The notes under the pieces are model-generated. The model ran no database searches. It was given only the letters and a program-made list of their open reading frames with translations, and had not been told where the DNA came from. From the NCBI GenBank assembly GCA_029706075.1, contig JAINUG010000005.1, positions 4,267,001 through 4,331,000 of the forward strand: a stretch of DNA of 64,000 nt, written 5' to 3'. Every line of letters begins with the position of its first letter. Within the stretch, counting starts at the first letter, position 1. Source of the stretch: Aldrovandia affinis. Its lineage: Eukaryota > Chordata > Actinopteri > Notacanthiformes > Halosauridae. The translations under genes and the position numbers were made by a program. Positions 11,598 to 23,988 of the stretch are shown here, piece after piece.

Positions 11598-12402
11598 GCT
11601 GTAGGCATATACTGAATACGTGGTGATATATGTTGAATGCGCGGTCATACAGTGACTCTGACATCTTTTTATACCACCCTCCTGATATGTGTCCTTCTAG
11701 AAAGTTATCCCCAAATTGTTTTGAAATCTCCTTGGTCTTAATTGTTTAATCTTTGCTTGGGATACACTACCTGGTTGAGGGACCTTACAGAGACAGGTGT
11801 AATGAATGTATTGTTCTGAAATCATGTGAACCATTATTATTGCACTTAGTCAGAGGCAATTCAACTAATTGTGTGGCTTTAATTATAATATTTTAAATCT
11901 TAATGAATTTAGTTTCTTTGAAACCTGAGAGCTGTATACAAGATAATTGTCATATAGTCTTGTATATGCACTGGCATGGAGAGGTTTATGGGCTCTTGGT
12001 GAGGTCCTTTTGGGAGGAAAGTAGCAAAAACACACTTGAATGGTAGTTTAATTTCTAGTTTCGGCTGTTAAAAACTGAATATTTCCAGCCTCTGCCTAGT
12101 TTGGTAGTTTTGTGGTCAGTGATAAGTGTTTGCATCAATATGGGTTGGGCAGCACAATGGGGGGTGTGTCAATAAAAAACTTTGTGCAAGTTTTGTGCAT
12201 AATAATTTGTATTTTCATCCATCCAGACCACCTCTTAACTCAAAGGCAGGGCGTTATGTGTTAGTTTGGTGACGTTATTAATGGGCAAATATAAACAGAT
12301 AGCCTAGGGCAGATATGCAATAAATCCCCATCACACAAGAATGCTTTGTGAATTTTCTGTATTTAACCTCACTCTGAGGCAAGTTGTTCAATATACAATA
12401 TT
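11598..12402. other. Intergenic stretch
   Basis: No gene or classifiable repeat recognised. Confidence 0.4.
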
Positions 12403-12674
12403 GCGATTAACCCTTCCCCCACGAACTCTCCGAGGCCGGAGATGATCCGCCTCCTTTGAGACGGAATTCACCGACACTCTTTCTGGAGACACCCTTACAT
12501 GCTTCATGGCACCCTCCCCTCTCCCTCGGGAGTGGACAAGCAAATGTTGCCCCCAATCGGGGCTAACGGCCTGGCAGAGACAGGTTTCGAAACCACGTCC
12601 CTGATAGGCAGCCACACTCGTATAGGACCAGCCAAATACGGGTTTGTTAGATCGCTACACTATTCGCCAGCCCC
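12403..12674 (-). mobile_element. tRNA-derived SINE, minus strand
   Basis: Read on the minus strand it starts GGGGCTGGCGAATAGTGTAG (A-box-like) and contains a B-box-like GGTTTCGAAACC, then a shared body with AAGGGTGTCTCCAGAAAG and ends near GGGGAAGGGTTAATCG. A second copy in the opposite orientation lies at 45238-45550. The paired copies define it as a dispersed SINE family. I cannot name the family. Confidence 0.7.
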
Positions 12675-13092
12675 TTGATTTGTGTTTTTTTAAATAAATA
12701 TATGTATGTTTGTATGTATGTATGGGCACTGGTTTATGCTATGTTAAATATTAAATGTTTACTACAATGAAATGTAGACTACATAATAGGTCTGTGTCTG
12801 CGCATTGCGCTTTGACAACGAAACTAGAGCCCTATATTTCTTATACCATGCCTATTCAAAAACATAAACTTTTTTATTTTTTTTCATTTTTACAAATCTT
12901 AAATTTTAGTACATAAGTAAAAATCATAAGCTAGATATTTCTGGTATCTACCTAGTTACTAATAGGCATTGGATTCTACCTAGCACTAGCTGCTTATCTT
13001 TGCATTTATATAGCAAGCGAAGAATTGACATAGAAAGCTATCTAGGTAGGTCAAAAAATCCTCTCTTGCTATTCGTTGCTGCTATTCAGATA
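12675..13092. other. Intergenic stretch
   Basis: AT-rich DNA with a short (TATG)n run near 12700; nothing else recognised. Confidence 0.4.
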
Positions 13093-13890
13093 CAGTAGAC
13101 TCCGTTTTTATTCACACCCTTGATAAAGATGAACAAAAGAGATTGTATAAAATAAACTAGTAATGATGTATATTGTATGCAAAAAATGCAGAAAATTCCA
13201 AACCTACAATACTAATACAGCTGTTCAGAAAAACATATTTAGTTTTATTAATAATATAAGAAGTAATGTTGAAAAGCACCTCATGCCTAAGGTGAAACAT
13301 GGTGGTGGAGCTTTGGGGTTGTTTTGCATCCATAGGCCCTTAGGGGTCCTTAAAATGGATGGAACCATGAACTCCAGCATTTAGACATTTTGTCCAGAAA
13401 CCTTTCCTTCTGCCAGGAAACTACACCTTGGCCGCAGATGGACTTTCCCAAACATACAATCCCAAACATCCCAAACAATCCCAAGACGATCCCAAACATA
13501 CGTCCAAAGCAACTAAGACATGGTTGACAGAGCACAAGATCAACGTCCTGACATGACCATCTCAGTCTCCAGACCTTAATCCAATTGAACATTTGTCTTT
13601 TGAACTAAAAAAAGCGTACGACACTATAGAAGGTGACTACTTGCTGTTGTAATGGCCAAGGGAGGAACCACAAAGTACTGATAACAGGGGTGTGAATATT
13701 TGTGATTCTTGATTTTTTGGGGAAAAAAATAATTTGTGAACCATTGTGGCTCGTGCCAATGCATTATTATTAAAGAATATAATTTTATGCATTTTGTGAG
13801 CATAAAATAAAGCTCATTACTTATAGTTTATTTTATATGATCTCTTTTGTTCATCTTTATCAAGGGTGTGAATAAAAACTGAGTCTACTG
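13093..13890 (+). mobile_element. Tc1-like transposon, internally deleted
   Basis: It is flanked by TA on both sides. Terminal inverted repeats of about 65 bp begin CAGTAGACTCCGTTTTTATT and end with the inverse, AATAAAAACTGAGTCTACTG. The interior retains scraps of transposase: MPKVKHGGGALGLF at about 13285, and SPDLNPIEHLSFELKK near 13570 with the third catalytic region. At 798 bp it is shorter than a full Tc1 element (about 1.2-1.6 kb), and stops break the frame. It is related to the elements at 14230-15953 and 26935-27215. Confidence 0.9.
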
Positions 13891-14649
13891 TAGAAGAGAT
13901 GCTGGCGCTTCAGTGTGGGTTGGTCTCTGAGGCATAAACTTATTTGATAGCCAGTTCCCAAAAGTATTTATCTCATCTCATTGACTCATTTGCATCACAG
14001 TCTTTAATACAATGCAGCGAATGTTGGCTAGGTTGCTAATCAAACAAAGGTGGCGATAAATTGACTTCGGTCAATAATGTTTTTGTCCACTATTCAGTCA
14101 GTATCAAACCAAATGTCTGCTTCCAAAACCCCAGAATAAATTCAATGAAATGTAATGTATTGAATGTGAATATTAAATATTTGTACATAGTGATTTATGC
14201 CTGTGGTGAGGCACTTTGTCATGTAAATACAGTAGGTACCCTCCAAAATTATTCAAACCTTTGATATACATGAGCAAATAAGGCTGTATAAAATAAATAC
14301 AGGTAATAAGAAATGTAAAAATTAAAGTTATATTAAAATATAAATATAGTATCACAATTATGCACTTACTCCTAATAATTCTGCACTAACATGCTACGTC
14401 TTGAAGTTCTGTTTCAGAGAACTGCATTGTGGCCTCCCATAGCTTCCTGTTTCACTGGGGTATAAAAATGAGGTAATACACATTTAAAATCAATTTCTCA
14501 TCCATCATCATGGTGAAAAGCAAATAACTCTACAAGTCAAGGGTTGTTGACCTTCACAAGTCAGGATAGGTTACAATAAATAAGAATACTACTTTCCACA
14601 ATTAGAACAATAATTAAGATACCAGACACCACATGAAAAGCAAAATATG

Positions 14650-15180
14650 GTGGAGAGCCACACTGCAATGCACAGAAACACAGGGAAGGGTCACCGCCAC
14701 TCCAGGCTGGTATGCGAAGAGGTACGGCGCCACCTCCACTAACCCTAACCTCTAACCCTTCACCACTCTGCCACAGCTCGGTCAGATCGGTCAGATCTGC
14801 AAAGCATGGCACCCGACTCCGCCGGGTACTTGCCGTCGACAGGTAGGCATCCCACTGTCACACAAAACATTCACACACATCCACTAATAAACCAAACGCA
14901 AAACACTTCCCCAAAGCAAACAAAACTAACAAAGTAAAAAAGGAAATAACCCAAACAAGGAACAAAGGGAGCCACACCCTTCCCACCCATTCTCCCAAGG
15001 TGAGCTGCTTATATAAGAAGGCCCGGCCCCAATTACCCAACCCATGGCAGATGTCCTGCATTAGCACCCTATAATTCAATGGTTGAACAATTGCATGATT
15101 CAATGAGACGGCCCTGCTCTGCACTCCAGGGATTGTCTCAAAATCACACTCTAGGGAACCCGCGAAAACTGCTGACACAC
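14650..15180. mobile_element. Unclassified insertion within Tc1-like element
   Basis: Host Tc1 similarity stops near 14650 and resumes near 15185. The insert is GC-richer, has a TATA-like palindrome CTTATATAAG near 15008, and a candidate terminus TGTCACAC at 14857. It may include a minus-strand solo LTR (about 14857-15177), but no duplication confirms this. Boundaries are approximate. Confidence 0.3.
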
Positions 15181-15542
15181 AAAATCGGTAGATTTGACGT
15201 TGGAAGGAGGCTTATGTTGAAAGACATCATACTCTTTGATATTATAGTGTTGTTTTGCATCTACTGGCCCTGGGGCTCTAGTTAAGGTCAATGGAATCAT
15301 GAACTCCAGTAAGTAAAGACATTTTGGTTCCCTCTGCCAGGAAGCTGAAACTTGGCAACAAATAGATCTTTCAGCAGTTTTGCAATGACCATCTCCAGAC
15401 TTGACCCTGATAACAAATTTGAGATTTGAATTGAAGAGGGCAGTCCGAAGGATCTGAAGGATCTTGAAAGATTCTTTATGGAGGAATGGTCAAGGATCCC
15501 CCTTGATATGTTCACCAATCTCTTAAACACTATAGAAGATGT

Positions 15543-15722
15543 ACATTTTACATTTTACATTTTAAGCATTTAGCAGACACTCTTATCCAGAGCAACTTAC
15601 AAGATGTGCATTAATACATTGTCAGAACAATCGTAGTTTGCGCAAGGGATCAGTGCAGTAATACAGCAAAATACATTGTTATTGGCAGCTGCAAACCATA
15701 CCTGTAACACTTGGAAGTATGT
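15543..15722 (-). mobile_element. L2 LINE 3' tail fragment
   Basis: The sequence is the inverse of the L2 3' end: TTACATTTTACATTTTAAGC, then CATTTAGCAGACACTCTTAT, then the UTR (CAGTGCAGTAATACAGC, CCATACCTGTAACACTTGG). Only about 180 bp of the LINE end inserted. Confidence 0.85.
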
Positions 15723-15953
15723 TTTTTGGGTTTTTTTGTAAGATGTGTAGTGTATCCTTGTGAGGGGAGGGTGCATAAATTATTGGCAACGTGGCTGTGA
15801 ATTATTGTGACGCAAATCTTTTTGGGGAAAATAATGACTTGTAATATATATTTATTTTTTCAATGTTATGATTAAAAAGAATATAATTTTCCCATTTTTT
15901 TGAGCATGCAATATAGCTCATTGCCTGTATTGTGTATTTTTTGGAGGGTACTG

Positions 15954-16993
15954 TATATATTACATTTATTTATTTACTTTGACAATGCATGGAATTGATT
16001 AAATGGTAACATTTGTGCTAATGATTGTACATGTTTCCTTACAAATAAACAAATAAATAAATGCATAATAAAATCATCCAACATGTGATTTGGTATTAAC
16101 TGCTGTTTTCAAAGCTTTTAAACATTGTCCATACTGTGGCCAGCCCCATATACACCATCATCACAACACCCATTCAGAACCAGGCCCAGCTGTTATGCTA
16201 GATGTTAAGAGTGGCAAACAATATTTAAAGTGATAGTTTGCAGCCTCCTATATTTACACAAATAATATGAGTAAATACTCACTAATCCCAGAATAAGAGT
16301 ACAAATGACTTCCAACCATCTTTCCATTTTGGCATTGCATTTTTGAAGATATACATGCATATTTCCACCCTCCCACACATATACACACACCCCACCTTAA
16401 AGAATAGACTTTTAACAAATTCATTTTACACACACAGAATTATGGCAAGCAGTGATTTACTGAGCCACCACCTATATTGTTATAGTCTCTTCACCCAATA
16501 AGATTGATTTATCAGGGAAGATAATTTGGGTAAATATTTTTTCTCTAATGAAGAGGCAAGTAAATAGAAAGTGGGTCTGTGCCGTGACCACAGTTTGCAG
16601 TGCAGTGTTGTTATTTTTCGTGAGTTGAGTCCTAAGGGGCATTTATTTTTAATAGAATACTTGACATTAGCTATGTCTGCCTGACCCCCTCTCAAAGCAG
16701 CTGCATGCTGATAAGTGTAAGGCTCTTTTTCTTCACCCAAACACGGTGGAAAATACCTGCAGTGCATTCTCTCATCCCACTAATAGGTCCAATGGAAATA
16801 GAGAAACAGTGTACTTTGTCTCTAAACAACATTGATGAAAGGAAAACGTTCGCTTTTTCTACCTAAAATAATACAAAAAGTGCAGTACATGTTATGCAAG
16901 AACATGACACATTCAGTACTTGACATTGAGTACTTAAATGCAATGGAGAGAGAGAGAGAGAGAAAATCTGCTGTAACATGTATGAGGATATAC
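15954..16993. other. Intergenic stretch
   Basis: AT-rich DNA with short simple repeats, including (GA)n near 16950. No gene recognised. Confidence 0.4.
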
Positions 16994-17153
16994 CGTCAGG
17001 AGTGATGTGGTGGATCTGCCCTAGCATGGTCCCATTGGTCTGGACCTCAACCTTGTAGCCGGAAGGTGCAGGAAGGTGTTGAACCCCATGATGAGGTTGG
17101 GGTGACCCTTAAAAAGCTGAGACACCCTGCTGATTGCACCCGAGGTGTCGATG
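16994..17153 (-). pseudogene. Broken sin3-like exon (PAH1 region)
   Basis: On the minus strand the segment encodes [20 protein letters not shown], then IMGFNTFL, and after a 2-nt insertion [20 protein letters not shown]. This matches the end of the first paired amphipathic helix domain of SIN3 corepressors, closer to SIN3A than SIN3B as I recall the family. It is bordered by a good splice acceptor (TTTTGTGTTTTGGGCAG) and a donor (G|GTATAT), so it looks like one genomic exon and not a retrocopy. The extra two bases after FNTFL shift the frame. No neighbouring sin3 exons were found. It is likely a decayed exon of a duplicated gene or a fragment captured by rearrangement. Confidence 0.75.
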
Positions 17154-18275
17154 CTGCCCAAAACACAAAATACACACACAGATCACACCCTGATCACACA
17201 CTGTTCACAGCCAGCCAGGTCTTTTTTTGTTGGCCTGTTTTGATGACAAGGTTGTGGCCCCTGAGTCTGTACATCGTTAATGTGTGCCATTATTTTTGGG
17301 TCTTCTACTCTGACAAGGTACTCTGCCAGGGAATAGTCTCTGTTTAGACTTTGGTAGATTTTTTATTTGTTAAGTACATATTTTGAAATGTCGGAGGAGT
17401 CATTTTGTCTTGTGCACACATTGTTGGCCAGTTGTCCCAGGAGGTCTTTCGCTGGGCAGAGCTGGTTTTCAGTGCCTTGTGCTAGTAGCTGTGTGGGTCA
17501 GCCTGGTTTAGATGAACCCAGAATTAGAGGGCTAATTTTTTAATAGGGAGCAGGAGTGGGAAGTGGCCTAATTTTGCCCCGCACGCATTATTATGGGAAT
17601 GTCTGTGAACAGTTTGTGAAAAGTAACACAGTTTTACACATTTCTGTGGGATTTTTCAATAGAGGGCCCTATATTCACTTCCATAAAGGAGGATGGGCTG
17701 GATAATGCTATCAAATACATTCAGACAGATTTTTATTGGGGGGGCGGGGGCAGGAAATAAATCTGTAAATAGCCCCAAAGCATGTGGCAGATTAGTAAAT
17801 ACATACATAAACAATGATTCTAGTAGTAATTATGTATACCCGGTATTTGAATAAACACCTAGTGTCACATCAAGTTGTGACAGATTGTAATGTGTTGCAG
17901 TTGGAGCTCTTGGTCCTTCCCCCGTTAGCCTTCCCCCTATTAAATATGCTTTTATTATTTTTGAAGATTTGTTGCAATACCTCTCTCCCTCTGGACCTTT
18001 CTTTTACAGTGGGTTCTGAAACCGTCTCAGCAGGCAGTCGTTACCCTTTCATATTTGCGTGAAAAATACGGTCCTTCTCAGCCCTTAACTCACCCCCCCA
18101 GGTAAGTGCAGCCGGTGGTATGCTGGTGGGACTTGTCAGCATGTGTTTGCTGAACATCATGTACGCGACAGCCTAAAACAGCCAGATCGTTTCAAGAAAG
18201 TCCCTTCAACTGCACTTTTCAATTTGCGGTTCACCAGCACGCTGGCTACTGTGTTTATGAAAACATCCCAGTCAT
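17154..18275. other. Region upstream of gab3
   Basis: No coding region or classifiable repeat recognised; a C-rich patch lies near 18090. It may contain distal gab3 promoter elements but none are visible. Confidence 0.4.
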
Positions 18276-18599
18276 GTGCTTGCTGAGCAAGTGCATTGTC
18301 TCTTGATTAGTGGGCGGGGACATCCTTCTCTCTGGCCTCCTCCCTCACCCCCTCCCTGCCTCCCTCCCTCCTTTTTTTATGTCATTGTGATCAATGGCTT
18401 GACTTCCTCCTTTGGTACGGCTGTGCAGCAGTACGCAGCAATTGGCTGGTGCTGCTCAGTTTCCCAGGAGCAACAGCAGCAGCATCGGAAACAATACAGC
18501 AAGAAACACATGCTCACACATTCACACGCACGCACGCACGCACACACACACACACACGCAGACACTGGAGCCTCTGCGTCCCAGCGTTCCGCTGTCAGG
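18276..18599 (+). promoter_or_regulatory. gab3: gab3 5' flank / 5' UTR with GC box, CT-rich tract and CA/CG repeat
   Basis: A GC box (GGGCGGGG) lies at 18312-18319, followed by a C/T-rich tract (18325-18375) and a (CACG)n(CA)n run at about 18521-18558. No TATA box is seen. The frame is open from an upstream ATG at 18276 through to the gab3 start at 18600, but this part is low-complexity and unlike any GAB protein, so I treat it as 5' UTR or promoter. The transcription start is not determined. Confidence 0.45.
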
Positions 18600-18671
18600 A
18601 TGAGTGCAGGAGACGTGGTCTGCACCGGCTGGCTTGTAAAATCTCCGCCTGAGAAGAAATTAAAGAGATAT
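18600..18671 (+). CDS. gab3: gab3 exon 1: start of PH domain
   Basis: Encodes residues 1-24, MSAGDVVCTGWLVKSPPEKK then LKRY, the invariant GAB family start. The ATG has A at -3. The exon ends in phase 0 at a strong donor (TAT|GTGAGT). The next 13.9 kb are intron 1. Confidence 0.95.
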
Positions 18672-20672
18672 GTGAGTACAGTACTCATCATGGGCAAGGA
18701 GGTCTGTTTGTGGTGGTGGCGGGGTGGTGGTGGGGGGAGGGCATGACAATCGGTGATGTGTTCTTGTGATGCATTCTGACCGGGCTACTATGGAGGAGGT
18801 TGTAGTTCCTGCACCGTACAGAAACACAGCATTTGGCCAGTAGAGCCACAGAGCTGCCAATCTCTTACAGAGAGGAAACACTTTCTCTTTTTCAATAAAA
18901 ATAGTAGGGTGCGCTGGATCTGACATTTATAGATTTGCTGTTTTTTTCTATGCAAATAGTGGTGTGTATTCTTGTGGTAGATGGGGACGTTGTTGTAACA
19001 TATTGTAATGCCAGGCAGACTGTTAGCACATTGCAGTTATCTCCGATGCAGAATATAAACTGTGCTGCTATAGTTCCCATCTGCTTTGTTGGTTTTCATG
19101 CCTGGTTTGAGCTGCACTGTTTGTATGACATCAAATTCACCATATTGTAGACATTTATTTAGCTTTATACTGTGAATTAACGATGTTCAACTGTCAAACA
19201 CAGAACAGATACTAATTGAATATACACTACAACCGAGAAATATACTTAAATGCAAAGGGAACAGTATGTATGTCAGTCAGTTGAGTACACGCTGTAAACA
19301 CCAGCACATTGCTATGAGATTGGTGGTGGTTACTACACAGGCAGTCTGTATTGTGGCGTAGAAGGGAGAGGGAGGGTGCCCCTTGTGCGCCGTAACTGCC
19401 TGTTATTCTGTGAAATTTGGGCGTGTTGCAAAACATAGGAAGCCCTATCACAGCCGAGCTGCTGGAAGCGATCAGACGCGTTGATGACCGTTGGCACTTT
19501 CTCGAGATAGTGGGAGTAGAGAGTGAGAGGAAAACCACTGAATGTGACAGGGTGGGGGGGTTGGATTGTGTGGGTGTGGTGTGGGGGTGGGGGCAGCATA
19601 TTGGAGTATTGTGTACTTCAGGGTTGCATGGGAAATTCCATTTGGAATTATTTTTGGTGGAGCATGGGGGGGGGGGGGGGGTTGGGAGGCCAGCAGTTCA
19701 AGTTCCCTTTGTAGTGTGAAGGAGGATGTCCCGGACAACAGGAAGGACGGGACTTTCCCTCTGGGCACTCGTTGGACACCGTGTCCAACCCTGAGGCAGG
19801 GGGCACTTTCTCCCGTGAGTAGAGACACTGACTAGTTCAGTCCCACACACACTAGTCATCAGGCACACAGAGGAGAGGTCAACTGCCCATGGGCCAAAGC
19901 CTAGGATACTAATAAGCCTTTCAAAGAGAGGAAAGAGAGAGAGAGAGATCCATTATACTACTCATTTTATTGTATATTAGTGTAGTAATATATGTTACTA
20001 TTTAACATTCACAATACTATCCATTCATGTTACTATTTATTCATTTCCATTGTGTTATTACTTTTTGCAATGTTTAAACAAATTATTTGCTGGAAATATG
20101 ATACAATGTATAGTTATATCAATAAAGCATATCTGAATCCAAAGAGAGTGAGACTGAGAGAGAGAAAGAGAATTTGGGAAGAGTCAGGGAGGGGAAAAAA
20201 ACAAAATCTAAAATCACAAAGTAATGACTATTGGTTATGTACAGCGTTTTTATTTCTAAACATCTCACTGTACTACAGCTAAATAGCACAGGGACATGCG
20301 CAGACTGAGAGCACTTGTTAAATTGCATGAACAGCCCATATGTCAGAGGTCCCCAGAACAGCTGGGGCTGTGTAAAAGACTAGATGAGCTCTTTAACGAG
20401 CTGGAGTACAGGAAACTTTGGGGAAGCCCAGAGTGTGATGTAGAAATTTAGAAGGCTTCCGTAAACATTATGGACAAGGTCGTTCATGGCCAAGCCAAGC
20501 AGGTGACCATGCATTCATCCAGATTAAACTCTACTGGATCTGCCAGTAAATACATTAGAATTAGCAAGGTGCTGGAAGTGTTGTACTAATAGATGTATGT
20601 CTGATGTGAAAATGTTTAGCATTTGTGAAAGCTATATTTACTAATACAGGTCAGATGTTGAATTGTTTCACT

Positions 20673-20830
20673 GGCAGTGTGGCATGCTAGATTGAGTAGA
20701 AGGAGTAGAAGAGTGTGGGCTTGAATCCCAGGTGTGTTGTTGGTTTGAATCCCTGCTCGTCTACCCTTGAGCAAATCTAGCTGTACGAATGGGAAATGTG
20801 AAGAATGTAAGCTATGTCTGCTCAACAAAT
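20673..20830 (+). mobile_element. Degenerate tRNA-derived SINE
   Basis: GGCAGTGTGGCATGCTAGAT, a B-box-like GCTTGAATCCC, then CTACCCTTGAGCAAATCTAG resemble the better preserved SINE at 44096-44310. The conserved LINE-type tail is missing or decayed. Confidence 0.45.
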
Positions 20831-22960
20831 AAATAGCATAACAATTAAATAAATTATGAGCATGAATGACTGTTTTACAAGCTATAAAAATGTAACTATT
20901 CATTATCATTCATTCATTATCTGACAATTCTTGGTATTGCAAAACGGTTTATCAACACTGGCCATGTGACCTAAATACCTTGGTGCAGTATCTTGAACTG
21001 AGGCAAATTCGTAGTTATTGGTGAATTCTAAGGAATGAGCTGATTAAGTTGGCTGCGTGTTTTTCTCAGCTCTCCATGTGAAAGCCTGGGCCATTTGGCA
21101 TGGATGGCTTTTTCTGTGTGGTTGTCTTGTGTGTTGTTTAATAATGGATCATTGATTCAGGGTTCCAATGTATGCAAGATGTTATACCTCATGGTGCCAT
21201 ATGTATGCAGCATGACCCATCATATTTCCAGGCAAATAGTACCCTTGTCCTTTTGGAAGATGGTTATAACTTTAGTTGGGAAGACATGCACAATTTGAAA
21301 TGCACAAAATGCACAAAAAACATTTGTTGTATTGGATAGATTTCATTTAATTTATATTTTATATTATATTATATTTATATTATATTTCCCCCTTTTTTTC
21401 CTTTGGTAAGCTTATGTAGCTTTAAGTGAGACTAAAGTAATACAATTATCCTATTTTTACACCCCTAAAATTTTGTATTCACTGGTACACTCTGACCCTT
21501 ACCATAGTCAAATAAAGATTTATGATTTCTCACAAATCCATAATGCATAAAATCATACCCGACAAACCTGTGGCAAATCTTCACTCACAGCTTTCACTTG
21601 ACTATCCTACAGCTAACAACAACGTTTGAACCCAATCAGCTCTTCCTCTCATTCAGGGCAATGACAAACGTCCCCCTCCCTCCCAGCCCTCATTAGACCC
21701 TGTACTGCATCATAAATGTTTTTCCCTAAATTCTACAGTTGCTGAATCTCGCATATTTTTCCATCCAAAATTCTATACCATTTCAGCTTTCAGGGCAATG
21801 CATTCAAACAGTTCCCAATAAAGCATTTAGCAAATGTAATTATTATCCACATAAAATCGATGTAAAATGAAAGTATGGAATCCATAAGTATTTTTACTTT
21901 GGCATTTTTGGCTGAATATCTTTTACAGAAAGAGGTGTACCAACATGTCAGGTGTACCAATCATGTTGCTATACACAAGTGCATACAGACAGTATGAGTT
22001 TTGTACGTCGGAAAATGATTGGTTCAATTGCATGTCAATTCAGGTTGTTGGACAAATCCAACACTCTCTCGTGTTTAAAGAGATGCCTACATTCGTATAT
22101 CTGTTTAACCCTTTTCGTTCACATGAGATCGAGAAACGTGGGTGTGCGTGTTTCGGAACCTCTGTTTGACAAACAACAACAGGAACAAACAATTTTGCGA
22201 GGATTGGGTAAGGGTTTCAATTAGCTCTCTGTGAGGTCAATAACACTTTCAGATGCAGTCTTGTGGCTGGGGGAGGGGCAAAGAGGCCACATTCTTCTAT
22301 TAAAGTGACAGAGGAAAATAGAGGCCACACAGAAGCTAGTTGGAAAAAATTAGACTGCTTTGAGATGTCTGCATCAAATGTGTTGCATGGTGATACAGGT
22401 ATACCTGTTGGGGATTACCTGTATACAATAATTTACCCCCTGACTGATGTGGAATTTGTCAAAATAAAAAGTATATTAAGTACAATATAAAGGAATTTAT
22501 GATTTTTTCTTTTTACATTTTTATAGAAATTATATATATACCATGAATGTTCGCTCATATATTTAATAGGTTTGAAAACTGAGTCCTGATGGTGCACACG
22601 ATGGTCCTGATGGTGCCCTTCAAATCCAGCCATCAACCATGCCTCTGCAGTGTTCCAATCCTACTGGCTCACTTAAGAGTATTTGTGACATCAGAAAATC
22701 CAGTACATTTGAATACACCAATGACAGCTTACTAAAAATCACAGCCTGTAAAAGAGAAATCATTAAACAGCTTAGAGTAAAAAAGAAAACAAATGTCAGG
22801 TGTGTTAAAAACAAACTCCAAAGGGTTTATAGCAAGACCTCAACAATTTAAGCAGATCAAAAACATGACAGAATGTATAATAATCTAATATATAACTATA
22901 TTGATAATAATCCACCAAAAGGAAACAATATATAACCAAACACAACCAAATAAAAATATG

Positions 22961-22964
<4 letters not shown>

Positions 22965-23030
<66 letters not shown>
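22965..23030 (+). repeat. (AG)33 microsatellite
   Basis: An uninterrupted 66-bp AG/GA dinucleotide run in intron 1. The Arg-Glu and Ser-Leu open frames over it are repeat-driven. Confidence 0.98.
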
Positions 23031-23035
<5 letters not shown>

Positions 23036-23627
23036 GTGACAGAAAGAAAAAAAGAAAATAGAAAAAAGTTAATATATTTATACATTATATTAGTCCAGAA
23101 CTATGGGCATTATGCTGCTACTCAAATGGGCTGCCAGTGACTGAATCACAACATCAGATGGTTTTGATTTAATTATTTTGAATTGTCCTTTTCTTAAAAC
23201 GTCTTTGTTGCCTATATTGCTATATGGTGTACTCATTATGCATTCATTAACCCAATTAACATGTTTAAAAATTGTTAGTTAGTAGATTAAAAACTCAGGT
23301 TAATGTGAATTGTTACAACATACAGTATATACTGTATTACAGCATACATGCTGTGTATATTAAGGGCATACTAGTTCGAAAATATAAACATTGTTCCGGG
23401 TGATTTTATGAAATTTACAACTATAATGGCACTTTTTTTTTGAGAAGTCGGATTTGTTGTATAAGTTAAAATAATACAGTCCTGACAGTTAAACCTACAG
23501 CTAGAAATCAACGTATTTTCATTTATGATGACATAAACAACAGATACCCACACAACAATGACTATAACAAGGTTTGCAAACCCCTAATATATATATATAT
23601 ATATTATATATTATATACCAGTATATA

Positions 23628-23988
23628 CATTGTGTAATGGTACACAAAACCACGGTTCGGCACGTACCTCGGTTTTTAAGTCACGGTTCGGTACGTTTTC
23701 GGTACAGCGGGGGAAACAGAAATGCAAACATAAAATTGCTTTTCATTTATTATGAACTTTGTAAACAGTGGGTAATTGGCCATAATTTACTTAACAAAAT
23801 AAGGTACATATCTTTCTTTCTTAAATAAAAAAGGTCCGTCAATACTGCTGCAACATCACACACAAAACGTTCAGCACGTGCGTTAGTGGTTAAAGCAAGA
23901 TTGCATTTGTTCAGTTAACAGCCCGTACTGAACCAAAAGTTCTGTACCGAACGGTTCGGTATGAATACGTGTACCGTTACACCCCTAA
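23628..23988. mobile_element. hAT-like MITE
   Basis: The left part reads TGTGTAATGGTACACAAAAC, CACGGTTCGGCACGTACC; the right part reads CCGAACGGTTCGGTATGAAT, ACGTGTACCGTTACACCCCTA. Inverted, the right end is TAGGGGTGTAACGGTACACG, a terminus seen in hAT elements. It sits in TA-rich sequence, so the duplication is unclear. No coding capacity. Confidence 0.6.

Larger units (their letters stand above)
14230..15953 (+). mobile_element. Tc1-like transposon with two later insertions
   Basis: The ends are CAGTAGGTACCCTCCAAAAT and the inverse TTTTTTGGAGGGTACTG, each next to TA. Transposase remnants are seen at the start (VVDLHKSG, 14540) and after 15180 (LFCIYWPWGSS, MNSS-type, near 15240-15310). It carries an unclassified insertion at roughly 14650-15180 and a minus-strand L2 tail at 15543-15722. 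It belongs to the same subfamily as 13093-13890, sharing the 3' segment (GAGCATGCAATATAGCTCAT). Confidence 0.85.

Noticed and set aside
16994..17153. A functional sin3 gene on the minus strand
   Set aside because: Only one exon is visible and it is frameshifted; kept as pseudogene.
19530..19830. Gly/Trp-rich and Pro/His-rich ORFs
   Set aside because: They come from G-rich low-complexity DNA in intron 1.
22901..23140. Arg-Glu and Ser-Leu repeat proteins on both strands
   Set aside because: Both are readings of the (AG)33 repeat.
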